Source: Coturnix japonica (Eukaryota > Chordata > Aves > Galliformes > Phasianidae). From it: a stretch of 64,000 bases of DNA. Location of the stretch: NCBI RefSeq assembly GCF_001577835.2, contig NC_029529.1, forward strand, positions 5,892,157 to 5,956,156, in the 5' to 3' direction. The position numbers and the translations under genes were made by a program. Positions within the stretch are counted from its first letter, which is position 1. Each line of letters begins with the position of its first letter. A model generated the notes under the pieces. The model did no database searches. It was not told where the DNA came from and saw only the letters and a list, made by a program, of their open reading frames with translations. Of this stretch, positions 48,901 through 59,130 are shown piece by piece.

Positions 48901-51900
48901 CAGTTGGTAGTTTTCCAAGTTGTTATAACCAGGAATAGCATGAAACAAACCTCCATGTTTTTACTGCTTTGTTAGAATTAAGTTTGGCTTTTACTTTGAT
49001 GGTGTGTTCTCTTAAAATACGGAAAGTAATACCTGTGCAAATTCAGTGTTCCTGTTTCACAGATTCTTTTCAGGGAGAGGTGAATCAGTTTGCTTTCAAA
49101 CTAGAATGGTCATAATTAGCATTCATTTATGAAGTGTGTCACTGCAGATGCTTTATCTCACGGACTGCTTCACTTTCTCAGGTATTCTGGAGTTTTTGCA
49201 CTGGTAACAAGATTTTTAAATCAGGCTGAAAGAGAGAGTCCTAAAGCTGCTGCTGTCATGCTTCTGGGAGCAGCTCGAGAGATAACCCTTCATAAAGACC
49301 CTGCTTTGTGAGTATCCAGTTCTGTATCTAGCATATAATCTGTATTTGCTTCTCAAAAGGAAATAAAACTTACTGCTTTTCTTCCTCCTGCCTGCCCCCC
49401 CTCCCCTGCAGGAACTGGCAGAACCTTGGTCATACTGATTCACTAAAGCTTGCTGTCCCTTGCTTGTTGCAAAGGTAAGACTTGACTTGTTACATTATGG
49501 TGAGAGGTGGTTGCTTAGGACTGCACTTGAAGCACACTTTAAAAGGCTTCTATTCAAAGGAAAAGAAAAAACAAATGTTTTAGCTCTTCAAATAAACTTG
49601 CAGAGCTCTAAAATAAGTGTATTTAGTACATTAGTTCTGTAGCATCAGGGAACAGGATCTTGATGTCCTCTATTAGGCTCTGTTTGAGGAGAGCAGGGAG
49701 AATCAGCTGCCTGCGTGTGTAGGCTGTGGGTGGGTAAGGACAGACAAGGTTACAAACAACAGTGTGTACCAGTCAGCTTGGTAATCAGAGACCTCAGCGA
49801 ACTATCATATTCTATAGCTGTATGGTACAAATAGATTGTTTAGCAGCTCTGTTGCATATTACTTCCTTTCTGTGAAGGACAAGAGCTACGTCTGCCTTAT
49901 TTTACAGCCACATAAGCACTCAACCCACCCACAGTGGGGAGGGAACTCAAAGTCAAGATGATGGAGTACTTTGAGTCTAGGAGCGTTCTTTTATGCCAGA
50001 CTAGAAGATGGTATTGGGTAGCTATTTGTGGTTAGTAACCCTAACAATAAATAGCGCCTGTTCAGGGTCAAAACAGTAGCCTTGTAAGTCCTCCACTGGG
50101 ATGGAGTAGTCAGGGATGTAACATAGTGAAGTTCCCCCCAGAGGATAATGAATGAGGACATCCAGCTCAATTGGCTTAATTCATTTCTCATTTTAGCTTT
50201 TCACCTTTAACCTGAAATTCGCTTGCAACAGAAGGTTAATGAATTAAGAATTAACTTTTTTTTTTTTAGGAGCACTCAAAAACAATTAATGTTCTCACCT
50301 CTGTGACAGGTATAACATAAATCCTGTATCAGTTTTCATTTTAGATGACTGTTCTCGAATGTATTAATTTTTTACTTTAGAAGAATGATAATGGATTGGG
50401 TTTTTTATAGGTTTTTTTTCCTTCTTCCCCCATTTTTAAAAGCATTGAGCTCTTTACCTCAGTGTGTTCTCTCCAGTTTTCAGTCAAGACAAAAATGGTT
50501 TTACTGGCTTGGGTCAGTCAGCTTCCTTATTGAACTCACAGTGTGTTGCTTCAGTGATTCTCATGTACTTAGAGGGGATCTTCTTTAAAACCAGAGACCA
50601 CAGAATACACAGTTTCATTGCCTCTGTTATTATTTTTAACATCAATATCCGTGTTGGCTACAAATATTAAAGCACAAACTTGAAGATATACCCCAACACT
50701 CTGAAGCTTAACCAAAGAAATCTACATACAATCTCTGCTTTTCTTTTTAAAACACAGGATCACAACGCAGCTTCAGAAGATGCTGGTGTTGTATGACTTC
50801 CCAAAAAGTTTATATGAGAAGTTTATTCAGTTTTTTCAGTCCATCTCACTTCCGTGTCACTGTTTTGCCTTCTCAAATAGGTATGTTCTTTGTTTGCTTA
50901 TAGAATCTATTTTATGCTGTTGGCTTGTTTGTAAACAGATATAGGGCATGGTTATTTCACTGATGATGCTGAAGGTGTGTTTTATTGGAGGGCTTCAGCA
51001 TTCTCTACTTTATATCTCCCATCCTTAGCACAGTGAGAAACTGATGTTATGGCTAAGCTCTTGTTCATATAAATCCTTTTATTTTCTTTCCCTGAAATTG
51101 AACTGTAAAGCTCATAGTGTTTTATTAATAAGTCTTTGTGTTGCTTTGATGAAATACATTGTGTCATACCAACAGAGTCCTTAACATTTCTTCATTTTTT
51201 TTATGCTTCCAGCTTGAATGTTGTGCCATGGGACCACGTCCTACTGACCACGGTTTTGAAAGGACAGAACACCACAGGACAGAGAACACAGAAAGGAAAG
51301 AAAACGTTTCTGTGGGAATTGCTTCCTGTCATAGAGGCTCGAGTGGAGAAACTGGTAGAAAACATGAAGTACGACTGTTTATGCTATTAAGTGCCATACA
51401 GTGCTTTCCTAACATCTGCAAGAGTTTTGCGTTATGGGGAAATGTACAAAAATTGGATATATTTGAAGCTGTTTGTTTCCATTACTTATTAGCAAGGCCA
51501 GTACTTTTTGAAGCTGTTAGAATCAGAACCAAGCCCTCTGAATGCTGCAGGGCCAGAAAAGGGTGTTCGAGTGGGTAATGTTTTGTTTCAATAATCTCAG
51601 TAGCTTTTGGAATTGGGTGTTAAAAACAAAACCAGTTCATCAAATGTTGACTATTTGGAAGACAGTTTTTAAAATAGAAATGTAAATGATCTTTAGATGT
51701 CTGTATTCGAAAGAATAGTCCTCTTAGAGACTTGCCTTTTCTTAGCCTGCTTTTGTTTGTTCCTAGTGCACAGAGATAATCTGTGGATTAATTTAGATAT
51801 CTGCTGTATTCAGAAGTGGCTTTTGAAGCTTTCAACAGCCTCTTTCTGCCAGTTGCACTATCCTGTTTTACAGTACTTTTATGTGAGAAGTACTACTGTT

Positions 51901-54900
51901 TTGCTTCATTAACTATAATAATTGGATTGACCTGTTGTATACAGCTTAACACTTCCTTTCTCTTTCACTCTTTCTCTCCAGCTATAAAGAAGTTGTTCGC
52001 TACCTGAGAGCTGTGAAATGCAGTGATACCAAAGGGTAAATAGCTTTCGTTTGTTTCATTGCACTCAAATTGTGTTCCAGTGTCTTTTTCTACATCTAAT
52101 AAAACAGAATGAGAGGCAGTAAGATTCTGAAAGCTGTTTGCCAAGGGAAAGTAATACAGCACTGCAGCTCAGTTCTGCTTTATTAGATGTAATTTACTAG
52201 TTGTCATTCTTAATTAGATGTATGCATACATGTTGTAAAGCTTCCATGTGAACAGAAATCAGACACTTATTCATTTCTTCTTTCCAGGCTAAGAGACCTT
52301 CGAGATAAAATCCCATTCTATCTGTGTAAAACTGGAGAGTTCCTTGATGCTGCACATTCCCTGTTGTTTCCCATTAATAGCCTTGCATGCTGCACTGTGT
52401 GCCGAATAACTCCTCTTCAGTTTGAGGTCTACCTGAAGATATTCAAAACAGGCAGTGTCCCTCTTGGAAAGGATATTCAAGACCCTGGGCCCTGGGTTAC
52501 AGTTGGCAAGTGATTTTTTTCTTCTTTTGTGTTTAGGATCTTATTTAATTGCAGCTCTTTAAATTCAGAAGTGTTTGGAGGGACTCTGAATCCAGATATA
52601 AATTGTCTGGATTAAAGTATAGTGCAGAACACTAAGCAGGTGGACTGTCTTTATATTTGAGCATAAATGTGGGTAGTACACTTCACAAGAACGTTACCCT
52701 TTGTCAGTTGTGAAGTTGTTTTGATGAAAGCAAATGATTAAAAGAAAAATGAAAAGCTTCTTATTATATCATAGCATTATAAATGGCAGTATGTAACTGA
52801 TGTATTGTATCTTTGAAAATTAAAGTTTTCAGATGGAAGGGATCTTATGACCTGTATATAGCAATCATAGAATGGCTTGGGTTGGATGGGACCCCAAGGA
52901 TCATCAAGTTCCAAATCCCCTGCCATGGGTAGGACCACCACCCTTCTCAATCTGGCTCAGCCAGTGATAACTGTGGTCATCAGTATTGATGTGTTCTACT
53001 TGTCCAAGTGTTCTCTGATTTGAAAGATTGGTTTTGGAGATGTTCAGTTATTAGACTTCTTAGAAGTATGGGATACTGTAGTCTGATTTACACAATAGGA
53101 CTTTGTTATGGGTCACCTGCTGCAACGGCTTAGTCTAAACTGTATTTGTTTTTTTACAGCTTTCCATAATAACATTTTACAATTGATGGAGGTTCTGAAC
53201 AGAAAAACTACCATCAAATATAGTAAAATAGATGTGGATGCTTTTTTTTTCCTCTAGGTTTCTATAGGAATCTCTTTAATAATACTTTAAGTTTTTTCAT
53301 ACTCTATGATTACTCAAGGAATAAAAGACACATCTTAATTTTGTTTTTCTCACAGGGTCTCCAATGAAAGATGGTGTTCTGATTAAGCAGGCATTCAAAC
53401 TCCTTTACAGCAATCTGTTGCTGTACAGAAATGTGAGTCCGCATTAAAACTGTTCATATGGCCTGTTCAGTGGTTTTGTGCCTTACCTGCTTTGTCCAGT
53501 TGCTTATCTAATGAAAGGAATCCTGAGTAGCTCACATCTCTGTGAAACTTTTGTGTACTGGTGGATTTGTTTGGAGGCCTGATGGAAACCAACTTTTTTC
53601 TCAGCACTTCTGTGCTCTCACAAAACATGTCAAGTTGTAAGTGATCCATTGGCTCAGATGGAGCTTTAAGGATAAAACTGTGACAAATATTGCTTGTATG
53701 CAGCTCTTGTAGCTTCAGTGAGTTTAGCAGCGTGCTATAGCAATGATGGAATGATGAGAAAATTTGCCATCTGTATGTTGAATGGCACCTTATTACTGCT
53801 CAGCTGTTTGGGAGATATTTCCTATATAAAGTTGTGACACTCTAAATTATTTCCAATTGTAATGATTACACCAGCAGCAGATGTGTTCACTTTGTTCATA
53901 TCCTGTAGAATTAAAACGAGAGGAAAAAAGCCTCATCTTTACAGATGGGGTGAAGTGGCTGTTTCTCAGTGTGACAAATGAAACTGGGGAAACCCCAAAC
54001 AGTAACTTGTAATTTGAGTGGATGTGTCTGGGAGTTCTGTTAAAGGGGGAAGAAGAAGGAGAGTGCATATCAAGGAGACTTATTTTATCATTAAAAGTTG
54101 CTTAACATGTATTTGACCCTGTAAAACAATGTTCTGTTGTATTTCAGCCCAAATGCTGGGGTTCCTTCGTCATGATTATGGGTAGTAGCTGTTTCCTGGG
54201 AAGAAATGGGCACCTTTGTCCTCTGACAGTGAAAGAGCCCCCGATTGCATTCCAACAGGTAACTGGTCATGTGCTCTGAGATGGAAGAATATGTTGTGTT
54301 TTTACACATTGCTTCATTCCATGTGGATGTTGGCTTGTTCATTTAAATACTGAGGCAACTTTACATTATCTCATCAAAAATTCTTATGGTATGTGCCAAT
54401 ATAATACTTGACACAGAGTTATTTGTGAGTGGCAAATGCAGCAGTGCATAGATTAACTCTGCTTGCAGCTCAATGCCAGATACCTACTCTCTTGTTTAAT
54501 ACTGAGATGAATCATGTAACAGCAAAATACATAGGAAAGAAATCTAAATGTGTTAAAATAGCTCTAAGAGACGTGATAGCTCTAAGAGCATCTGGATATT
54601 ATTTCGCAAGAACAGTGAGAAATGTCTGCTAAGCACAGTGGATTAAAATTAAGAGGTTACATGACATTGTTTAGTTAGTGAAAACTGAGATTCAGCTTCT
54701 CTGAGTATGATGAACAGTCAACCTCATTTGTAAAAACACTGAAAAATATGTAAAAACACACTGAAATAGTAGATTAAATGTTGGTTTTGATACATGTGGA
54801 ATATCTGGGCATCCTTTCTCTTCCTCATAACTCATTACTTCTGTTGCAGGGAGTGCTGGCTGCCAGCGATGGTCTCTTCCAGGAACTGAAGGCAAAAATT

Positions 54901-57900
54901 AATGTTTCCTTCCCACCTGGTATTTTCTCCCAAGTAAGTGTGCACCTGTCAACAAGGGAATTGACCATTTGTTTATTGCACTTTAAGACACTGCAGTATT
55001 GAAAACAACTGGATTATCATAAAGAGCTTCTGAGATAGGGTTTGAAGATTTGAGGGAAGTGGCATAGGACTGTTTGTAACAACTCTCCCTTTTAGATGGT
55101 GCTGTCTGAACTGACTGCTTTTTATCTTCAGAACTGGCACTATCTGCAACCCATCCAAAAGTTTTAATTCATCACTGGCCAAATTTATGCATCTCATAAA
55201 TTGGGACACTTAGTAATCAGTGATTCTGTATTAACTTCTCAGAGTAATCTTGTATTTGCTTCAAATAGGAGGCTGTCCTTTGAGACTGACAGTGTGTTTG
55301 TCTCAAAACTCAGAATAGCCTGGAATTTTTCGACTTGTGAATGATGGTTTCAGGCGTAGTGGAGCATGTTTAAAGGTGTCTTGAAACAAACAGCTTGTTA
55401 AATATAATCACCCATCTAAGGAGAAATTTTATTCTTTTTCCTGATTCTTTTGCAGGCACTACTTTTAGCTTTACTTTCCAGTAGGTGACTTTTGGGCCAG
55501 GCATTTTGTTCCATTAATTCTTCTTCTGTCTGGTGAGAGACTTTGTGTTTCTAGGTGGACTTTAAGACATTCAGATGAAATGCTGTATAAGCAGAAGTAT
55601 CTGTTCTACTCGCCCTTCCTTCAGTCTTCATAAGATTGTTCTGAATGTAGTGTCTGTCATCCAGCAGATGTGATTGGGGTGGTAGGAACTTCCTGCTGAT
55701 TGGACTGGAGGCAATATGCAAGTAGTGGGAAAGGGGATTTGTATATTTAAATTTCTTATTTTTTTTATATCTCTTCCTGCAGTTGCCCCAGGAGGCTTGT
55801 CTTATTCTTGCAGTGCAAGCAGTACAACAGATGGTTATCTGTGAACTCCCATACTTAACTTCCTTCCTAGAGATATTCCTGGCATTTGGGGTGAGTCCTA
55901 GAGATTGACTTCTGTTTGAAGAGATTAAAGTGGATTATATTTAAAATGAATGTCATGCCAACTTGGAGATTTCTGCGTGCATTTAGCCTAGTTTTGTTCC
56001 TCTGAAGCTTTATTGGCCTTTAATTTCTTTTGTTATTTTTAGGGTTTTGTTTTGTTTAAGAAATAATTAACATGAATTTGTGGCCTTATTTTGTCTCTTC
56101 CTAGAAAAACTTCTGGGCTTTGAGGCTGTTACTGAATCAGCTTTCCTATGATGAGCACATTCTCCGTGGTGTTGTCAGTCTGGTTTTGAGAGATCTGAAT
56201 CGTCAGAAAGAAACAATGCTGAAACTGTGAGTAAAGACTTCCTGAAATCTGTCTCTGTTTTTGGAAGCATTAACAGCAGGCTCACAGCAGGAACATTTAG
56301 CAAAGATACAATCTATAGCTCGTTGAAAATGACCATCCTGGTGCTTTGGATAATAATGTGAAGAAAATGCTGGAAATCAATAAGTAATAGAAAAGAAAAA
56401 CAGGTGCATCGTTTCTGTACACATTCTAATTACTGTGTGTGATCCTGGTGGTTCTTCTTGAGGTATGGATTGATCTCTACAAGAGGAATTGGTTGTCAAG
56501 GCTTGGGCATCTGAGCCTGAGGCTATGGTAGTGGTCTGTAGAGTCATATGATGTGCTGATGGTAACCAGGGAGTAACTGTTCATGGTTTCCTCTTAAACA
56601 AGAGTCAGGAGTCTTAAGGGAAATCTAATGTGGCAAACCCAAGCTGGATTAAGGTTGGAGCTGTTAATTTTGTTGACAGGGGATGCTGTGAAAATGAAAG
56701 GTATATATAGATTGAAAAGCAGGCACGTTGCTGGAAGATTGTGAAGTACAGCTAGCATAAAAACAGCACTCCAGACCTGAGGAGGCTGAACAGCTCTTGA
56801 AGATGAGTGTATCTAGAAAATTTCCTTCAGATCTATGTGAGCTAACACTGTTCCTCAGCAACCATTCCATCAGACAGAGGGCATATAGGGCATCTCCCTT
56901 CATATGTCTGGTTTGCAGAAGGCTAAAACAAATACCATAGCTGTCAGAGCCAGGACACTAAACTGGATGGGGCCACTGATCTGACTTTGTTCTGTATTCA
57001 AATAACAGTAAGGCCTTAGTACTTCTTATGCAGCAGTTGGCCAGGTACATCTGAAATAACTGATAATCTGAAGAATATGTGCTCCTGGCATTGCTATGTC
57101 TGTCTAATCAGAGGGTTTTAAGTGGAGACCATGAATCTGAATTCCTGTAATTAAATGCCCCTATTTTTAGAGCAGACTGGAGAATGAGAAAGTGGCGTCA
57201 GGAGAGAAGCAACATGGATATTGCTGTTTGTATTTGCTGCTGAACTGATGCTTTCTGGTTTTATATTGCTTAGATGGCAGAACCTTGGTCCCCAGTACGT
57301 GGGTGAATTTGTTTGCCTGTTCCTGACTTGTAGAAACAGGATACTGCAATCCGTTGGTGTGTTGACTCTGGATATAATTACAGAGAACTTGCACGTGTAA
57401 GTGTTAATCTTTATTGTAGCCAGATAGTCAATCATTATATGTTGCAATAATGCCATTAGTTTCTTCCTAATTAACAAGCTTCACTCGCAATTCATTCCTA
57501 TTTCATGTACTTCCTTATTAACAATAGTTATGATACCAAACGTGATGGGTTGAGTAGATTTGCAATTGCTCTTTGTTTTTAGGTTGCCAGTGATAGTATC
57601 ACACTGGTTGGATGATCATGGAGGTTATTTTCCAACCTCGGTGATTGTGATATGTCACTTCAGAGACTGCTGGCTGATCCGAAGCACAATCCTTGCTCCC
57701 TTCTCTTATAGGCTGTGAAGTATTATACACTGTATAGTGATAGACACTAATGTATTGACATAATGGCTTTAAAATGCAGTGACTCAGGGATTATATACCA
57801 GAAGGCAGTAATTGCCTGCTCTGGCACTTTTAGTTCGCACGTAGCAGATGGCAGCAGAGAATTCACTTCTTAGTAACTGTCTTAAGTAGCAAACATGGAC

Positions 57901-58578
57901 ACGTGAGTTAACCTTCCTTGGAAAATGCTTCTCTCTCTCCAACCCTTGTTGTATGTACTGTATGTATTTCCAAAAGTAAAATTCCAGACCTCACTCAGCT
58001 CTATATGAGTTGAGTTCTACTGAACAAATTTGCAACTCTAATAAATGCTTTTTTTTTTTTATCTCTAGCAACATTCAAGGACAGGATCTGATTGGATCCT
58101 TTAGTTCTGTGATGTGTCTTTGTCTTTATGTATGTCTGATGCTAAATTCAGCTGTATTTGGAAGCTGAATGGAGTAGTTGGGGTGGCTGAAACTGGGCGT
58201 GGGTTTGTCCCTATAAGAAAATGGACTGAGGACTGTCTGTGTCTATTTTTAGATGTCCGTGGGCAAAGCACCTTTGCAACTTCTTTCGCAACACAGTGAG
58301 TATCTCTGTATTCTGGAGCTAAGCAAAAAAGCATGTAGATGACAAATACATCCATTTTGAGAAATTTATGAATATAAGATGGATTTGACAAGTGACGGTT
58401 ACTTGATAAATATGTGAAATAATTATTTAGCAGTATTGTTTATTGTACAAATGACAAATCGCTGATGTATTATTGGTCTTTCTTTTCCTCCCCTGCTCAG
58501 GGGTTAATGGACCTCTCCCTTGGTGCCACAACTCATCATGAAGTCTCAAAGTTCATGGATCTTCTTGAAAAACTGTGA
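45834..58578 (+). CDS. Uncharacterised protein with N-terminal SIMs and a Cys/His-rich module (708 aa, 19 coding exons)
   Basis: Exons (coding): 45834-45936, 46752-46881, 47044-47137, 47998-48148, 48504-48666, 49182-49307, 49412-49474, 50758-50880, 51213-51368, 51982-52035, 52288-52505, 53356-53432, 54148-54258, 54850-54933, 55783-55890, 56105-56226, 57274-57396, 58253-58295, 58501-58578. All junctions keep one frame to TGA (2127 nt). Residues 11-22 (VILIS followed by DDEDEG) are a SUMO-interaction-type motif; VLIVD at 28-32 may be a second. Residues 82-124 form a Cys/His array: C82, C85, C95, C98, C100, C103, C110, C119, H120, C121, H124, then W130 and QR at 133-134. This resembles the plant RIN13-like / fish zgc:112980 family as I remember it. 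Another CxC...CxxC lies at 190-204. The rest is Leu-rich, probably helical. Likely a nuclear SUMO-linked protein; no enzyme motif was seen. The function is unknown. Confidence 0.8.
46082..46105. repeat. (TATC)n-type microsatellite
   Basis: 'tattatctatctattatc' repeated, abutting the start of the CR1 copy. Confidence 0.8.
46106..46480 (+). repeat. CR1 LINE 3' fragment with ORF2 tail still open
   Basis: Contains CR1 ORF2 C-terminal sequence in one open frame (46067-46420), including [20 protein letters not shown] and [14 protein letters not shown], then the 3' tail 'ccaaccttgataattctgtg' and 'attctgtgattct'. The element is 5'-truncated. The open frame and near-consensus end indicate a relatively young copy. 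It lies within an intron, in the host gene's orientation. Confidence 0.95.
46752..46881 (+). CDS. Coding exon 2
   Basis: Acceptor 'tttctacag', donor 'gtacgt'. Residues 35-78 (partial): acidic [14 protein letters not shown], then [18 protein letters not shown]-rich end leads into the Cys module. Confidence 0.85.
47044..47137 (+). CDS. Coding exon 3: core of Cys module
   Basis: Acceptor 'attctgtag', donor 'gtaagg'. Encodes CETC, then [11 protein letters not shown], with six Cys in about 22 residues. Probable metal-binding knuckle shared with the RIN13-like family. Confidence 0.87.
47998..48148 (+). CDS. Coding exon 4: second half of Cys module
   Basis: Acceptor 'gtgaaacag', donor 'gtaagc'. 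Encodes CQNW, then [16 protein letters not shown], then a helical stretch with [12 protein letters not shown]. The HCNAH and W-QR parts are the most family-typical. Confidence 0.87.
48504..48666 (+). CDS. Coding exon 5
   Basis: Acceptor 'gtcctcttag', donor 'gtaagt'. Encodes [17 protein letters not shown] and a second Cys cluster, CLC...CDIC at residues 190-204. Confidence 0.86.
49182..49307 (+). CDS. Coding exon 6
   Basis: Acceptor 'actttctcag', donor 'gtgagt'. Encodes [20 protein letters not shown] and [16 protein letters not shown], strongly helical. Confidence 0.86.
49412..49474 (+). CDS. Coding exon 7
   Basis: Acceptor 'cccctgcag', donor 'gtaaga'. Short exon beginning NWQNLG, a motif that recurs at the start of coding exon 17. 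Confidence 0.84.
49475..50757 (+). other. Intron 7 (about 1.28 kb)
   Basis: Largest intron of the gene. Unique DNA with T-rich runs; no transposon end or extra exon was seen. The acceptor is 'taaaacacag'. Confidence 0.75.
50758..50880 (+). CDS. Coding exon 8
   Basis: Acceptor 'aaaacacag', donor 'gtatgt'. Encodes [38 protein letters not shown]. Helical with a CHC triplet. Confidence 0.85.
51213..51368 (+). CDS. Coding exon 9
   Basis: Acceptor 'tgcttccag', donor 'gtacga'. Encodes [17 protein letters not shown], a basic linker (GQRTQKGKK), then [20 protein letters not shown]. Confidence 0.84.
51982..52035 (+). CDS. Coding exon 10
   Basis: Acceptor 'tctctccag', donor 'gtaaat'. A 54-base exon encoding [17 protein letters not shown]; phase-2 on both sides. 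Confidence 0.82.
52288..52505 (+). CDS. Coding exon 11, ending in a GC donor
   Basis: Acceptor 'ctttccag'. Encodes [20 protein letters not shown], a CCTVC cluster, and ends PGPWVTV plus one base. Only a GC donor ('gcaagt' at 52506) keeps the frame into exon 12; the GT four bases further on leads to a stop. Confidence 0.85.
52506..53355 (+). other. Intron 11, GC-AG type
   Basis: Starts GCAAGT, ends 'ttctcacag'. The remaining donor bases match the strong consensus expected of GC introns. Contains a - strand CR1 end at 52863-52975. Confidence 0.8.
52863..52975 (-). repeat. CR1 3' end, - orientation
   Basis: 'caatcatagaatggcttggg', 'ttggatgggaccccaaggat', 'catcaagttccaaatcccct' and 'gccatgggtaggaccaccac' are the reverse complement of a CR1 tail. 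Confidence 0.9.
53356..53432 (+). CDS. Coding exon 12
   Basis: Acceptor 'tctcacag', donor 'gtgagt'. Encodes [20 protein letters not shown] and LLYRN. Confidence 0.84.
53433..54147 (+). other. Intron 12
   Basis: GT-AG intron of 715 bases, unique DNA; no repeat recognised. Confidence 0.75.
54148..54258 (+). CDS. Coding exon 13
   Basis: Acceptor 'tatttcag', donor 'gtaact'. Phase 0 both sides, 37 residues: [20 protein letters not shown], then a Pro-rich end. Confidence 0.82.
54259..54849 (+). other. Intron 13
   Basis: GT-AG intron of 591 bases; A/T-rich unique DNA with no recognised element. Confidence 0.72.
54850..54933 (+). CDS. Coding exon 14
   Basis: Acceptor 'ctgttgcag', donor 'gtaagt'. 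Phase 0, 28 residues: [20 protein letters not shown] and FPPGIFSQ. Confidence 0.84.
54934..55782 (+). other. Intron 14
   Basis: GT-AG intron of 849 bases; unique DNA with no recognised element. Confidence 0.72.
55783..55890 (+). CDS. Coding exon 15
   Basis: Acceptor 'ttcctgcag', donor 'gtgagt'. Phase 0, 36 residues, strongly helical: [20 protein letters not shown], then [15 protein letters not shown]. Confidence 0.86.
56105..56226 (+). CDS. Coding exon 16
   Basis: Acceptor 'cttcctag', donor 'gtgagt'. Encodes [20 protein letters not shown], then [19 protein letters not shown]. Confidence 0.86.
56227..57273 (+). other. Intron 16
   Basis: GT-AG intron of 1047 bases; unique DNA with no recognised element. 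Confidence 0.72.
57274..57396 (+). CDS. Coding exon 17
   Basis: Acceptor 'attgcttag', donor 'gtaagt'. Starts LWQNLG like coding exon 7, then [20 protein letters not shown] and [11 protein letters not shown]. Confidence 0.86.
57397..58252 (+). other. Intron 17 with degraded CR1
   Basis: GT-AG intron of 856 bases. 'ggttggatgatcatggaggt' at about 57608 and following bases are a weak CR1 tail. A pseudo-exon with good splice sites at 58069-58129 breaks the phase and is not used in this model. Confidence 0.7.
57596..57652 (+). repeat. Degraded CR1 3' tail, + orientation
   Basis: 'ggttggatgatcatggaggt' and 'tattttccaacctcggtgat' match the CR1 3' end pattern. Confidence 0.65.
58253..58295 (+). CDS. 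Coding exon 18
   Basis: Acceptor 'tatttttag', donor 'gtgagt'. A 43-base exon encoding [14 protein letters not shown]. Confidence 0.82.
58501..58578 (+). CDS. Coding exon 19 with stop
   Basis: Acceptor 'ctgctcag'. Encodes [20 protein letters not shown] and LLEKL, ending in TGA at 58576-58578. Confidence 0.86.
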   Translation, partial: GLMDLSLGATTHHEVSKFMDLLEKL

Positions 58579-58722
58579 TCTGGCCAAATTTTCAAGCATG
58601 TTTTTCAACTTGCCTCGAGCCGACACGTCTCATCCTGGAGCCTCCTGTGTTCTGTTTTGGTTGTCATCTCTTCCCTCACTTGAAAAGTTCACCTAAAAAA
58701 CTGCCTTGAGGCAAAGTGAGAT

Positions 58723-58728
58723 AATAAA
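58723..58728 (+). terminator. AATAAA polyadenylation signal (proximal)
   Basis: Canonical hexamer about 145 bases after the stop codon, followed by a GT-rich region ('ggtaggtgtgttctgg'). Confidence 0.65.
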
Positions 58729-59101
58729 ATCTCAGATCTAGATGGTGAGCAGCGACTGTATTCCGGTAGGTGTGTTCTGGAAGCTTCCTTTTTACAGGCA
58801 CATGTATTAAGCTGTCATTTAAAGAGACAGGAGCTTCCATCTTAAGAAATGCTGATCTATAGAGAAATGCTCATCAGAGACAGCAAGAGGAATGAGGGGA
58901 GAGAACCAGAAGAAATGGAAAGCATCAAAAGTCTTTTGCTTATGAGTTGCGCAGGTGTTTTCTGAGTGAGAAGCCAGCAGAACTGATAAGAAAGCAGTTA
59001 GACAAGCTGCTTAAGTTAGGAAAACTGCCTCTCCAAAGGTGTACAGCGGTGTAAATTAGGATGCTATTTGCACTCGTTTTTATATAGTGTATAATTATAA
59101 A

Positions 59102-59107
59102 AATAAA
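59102..59107 (+). terminator. AATAAA polyadenylation signal (distal)
   Basis: Canonical hexamer about 525 bases after the stop codon, followed by 'cgtcacttagtgttacttgg'. Confidence 0.5.
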
Positions 59108-59130
59108 CCACTCGTCACTTAGTGTTACTT

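Larger units (their letters stand above)
58579..59130 (+). other. 3' UTR and polyadenylation signals of the 19-exon gene
   Basis: AATAAA at 58723-58728 (in 'ataataaaat') and again at 59102-59107 ('aaataaacc'). Either could end the transcript. Confidence 0.7.

Noticed and set aside
52506-52515. Conventional GT donor at 52510 instead of the GC donor
   Set aside because: It joins exon 12 in the wrong phase and soon meets a stop, whereas the GC donor keeps the frame through the rest of the gene.
58069-58129. Additional coding exon between exons 17 and 18
   Set aside because: Exon 17 to exon 18 joins perfectly without it; including it puts exon 18 out of frame.
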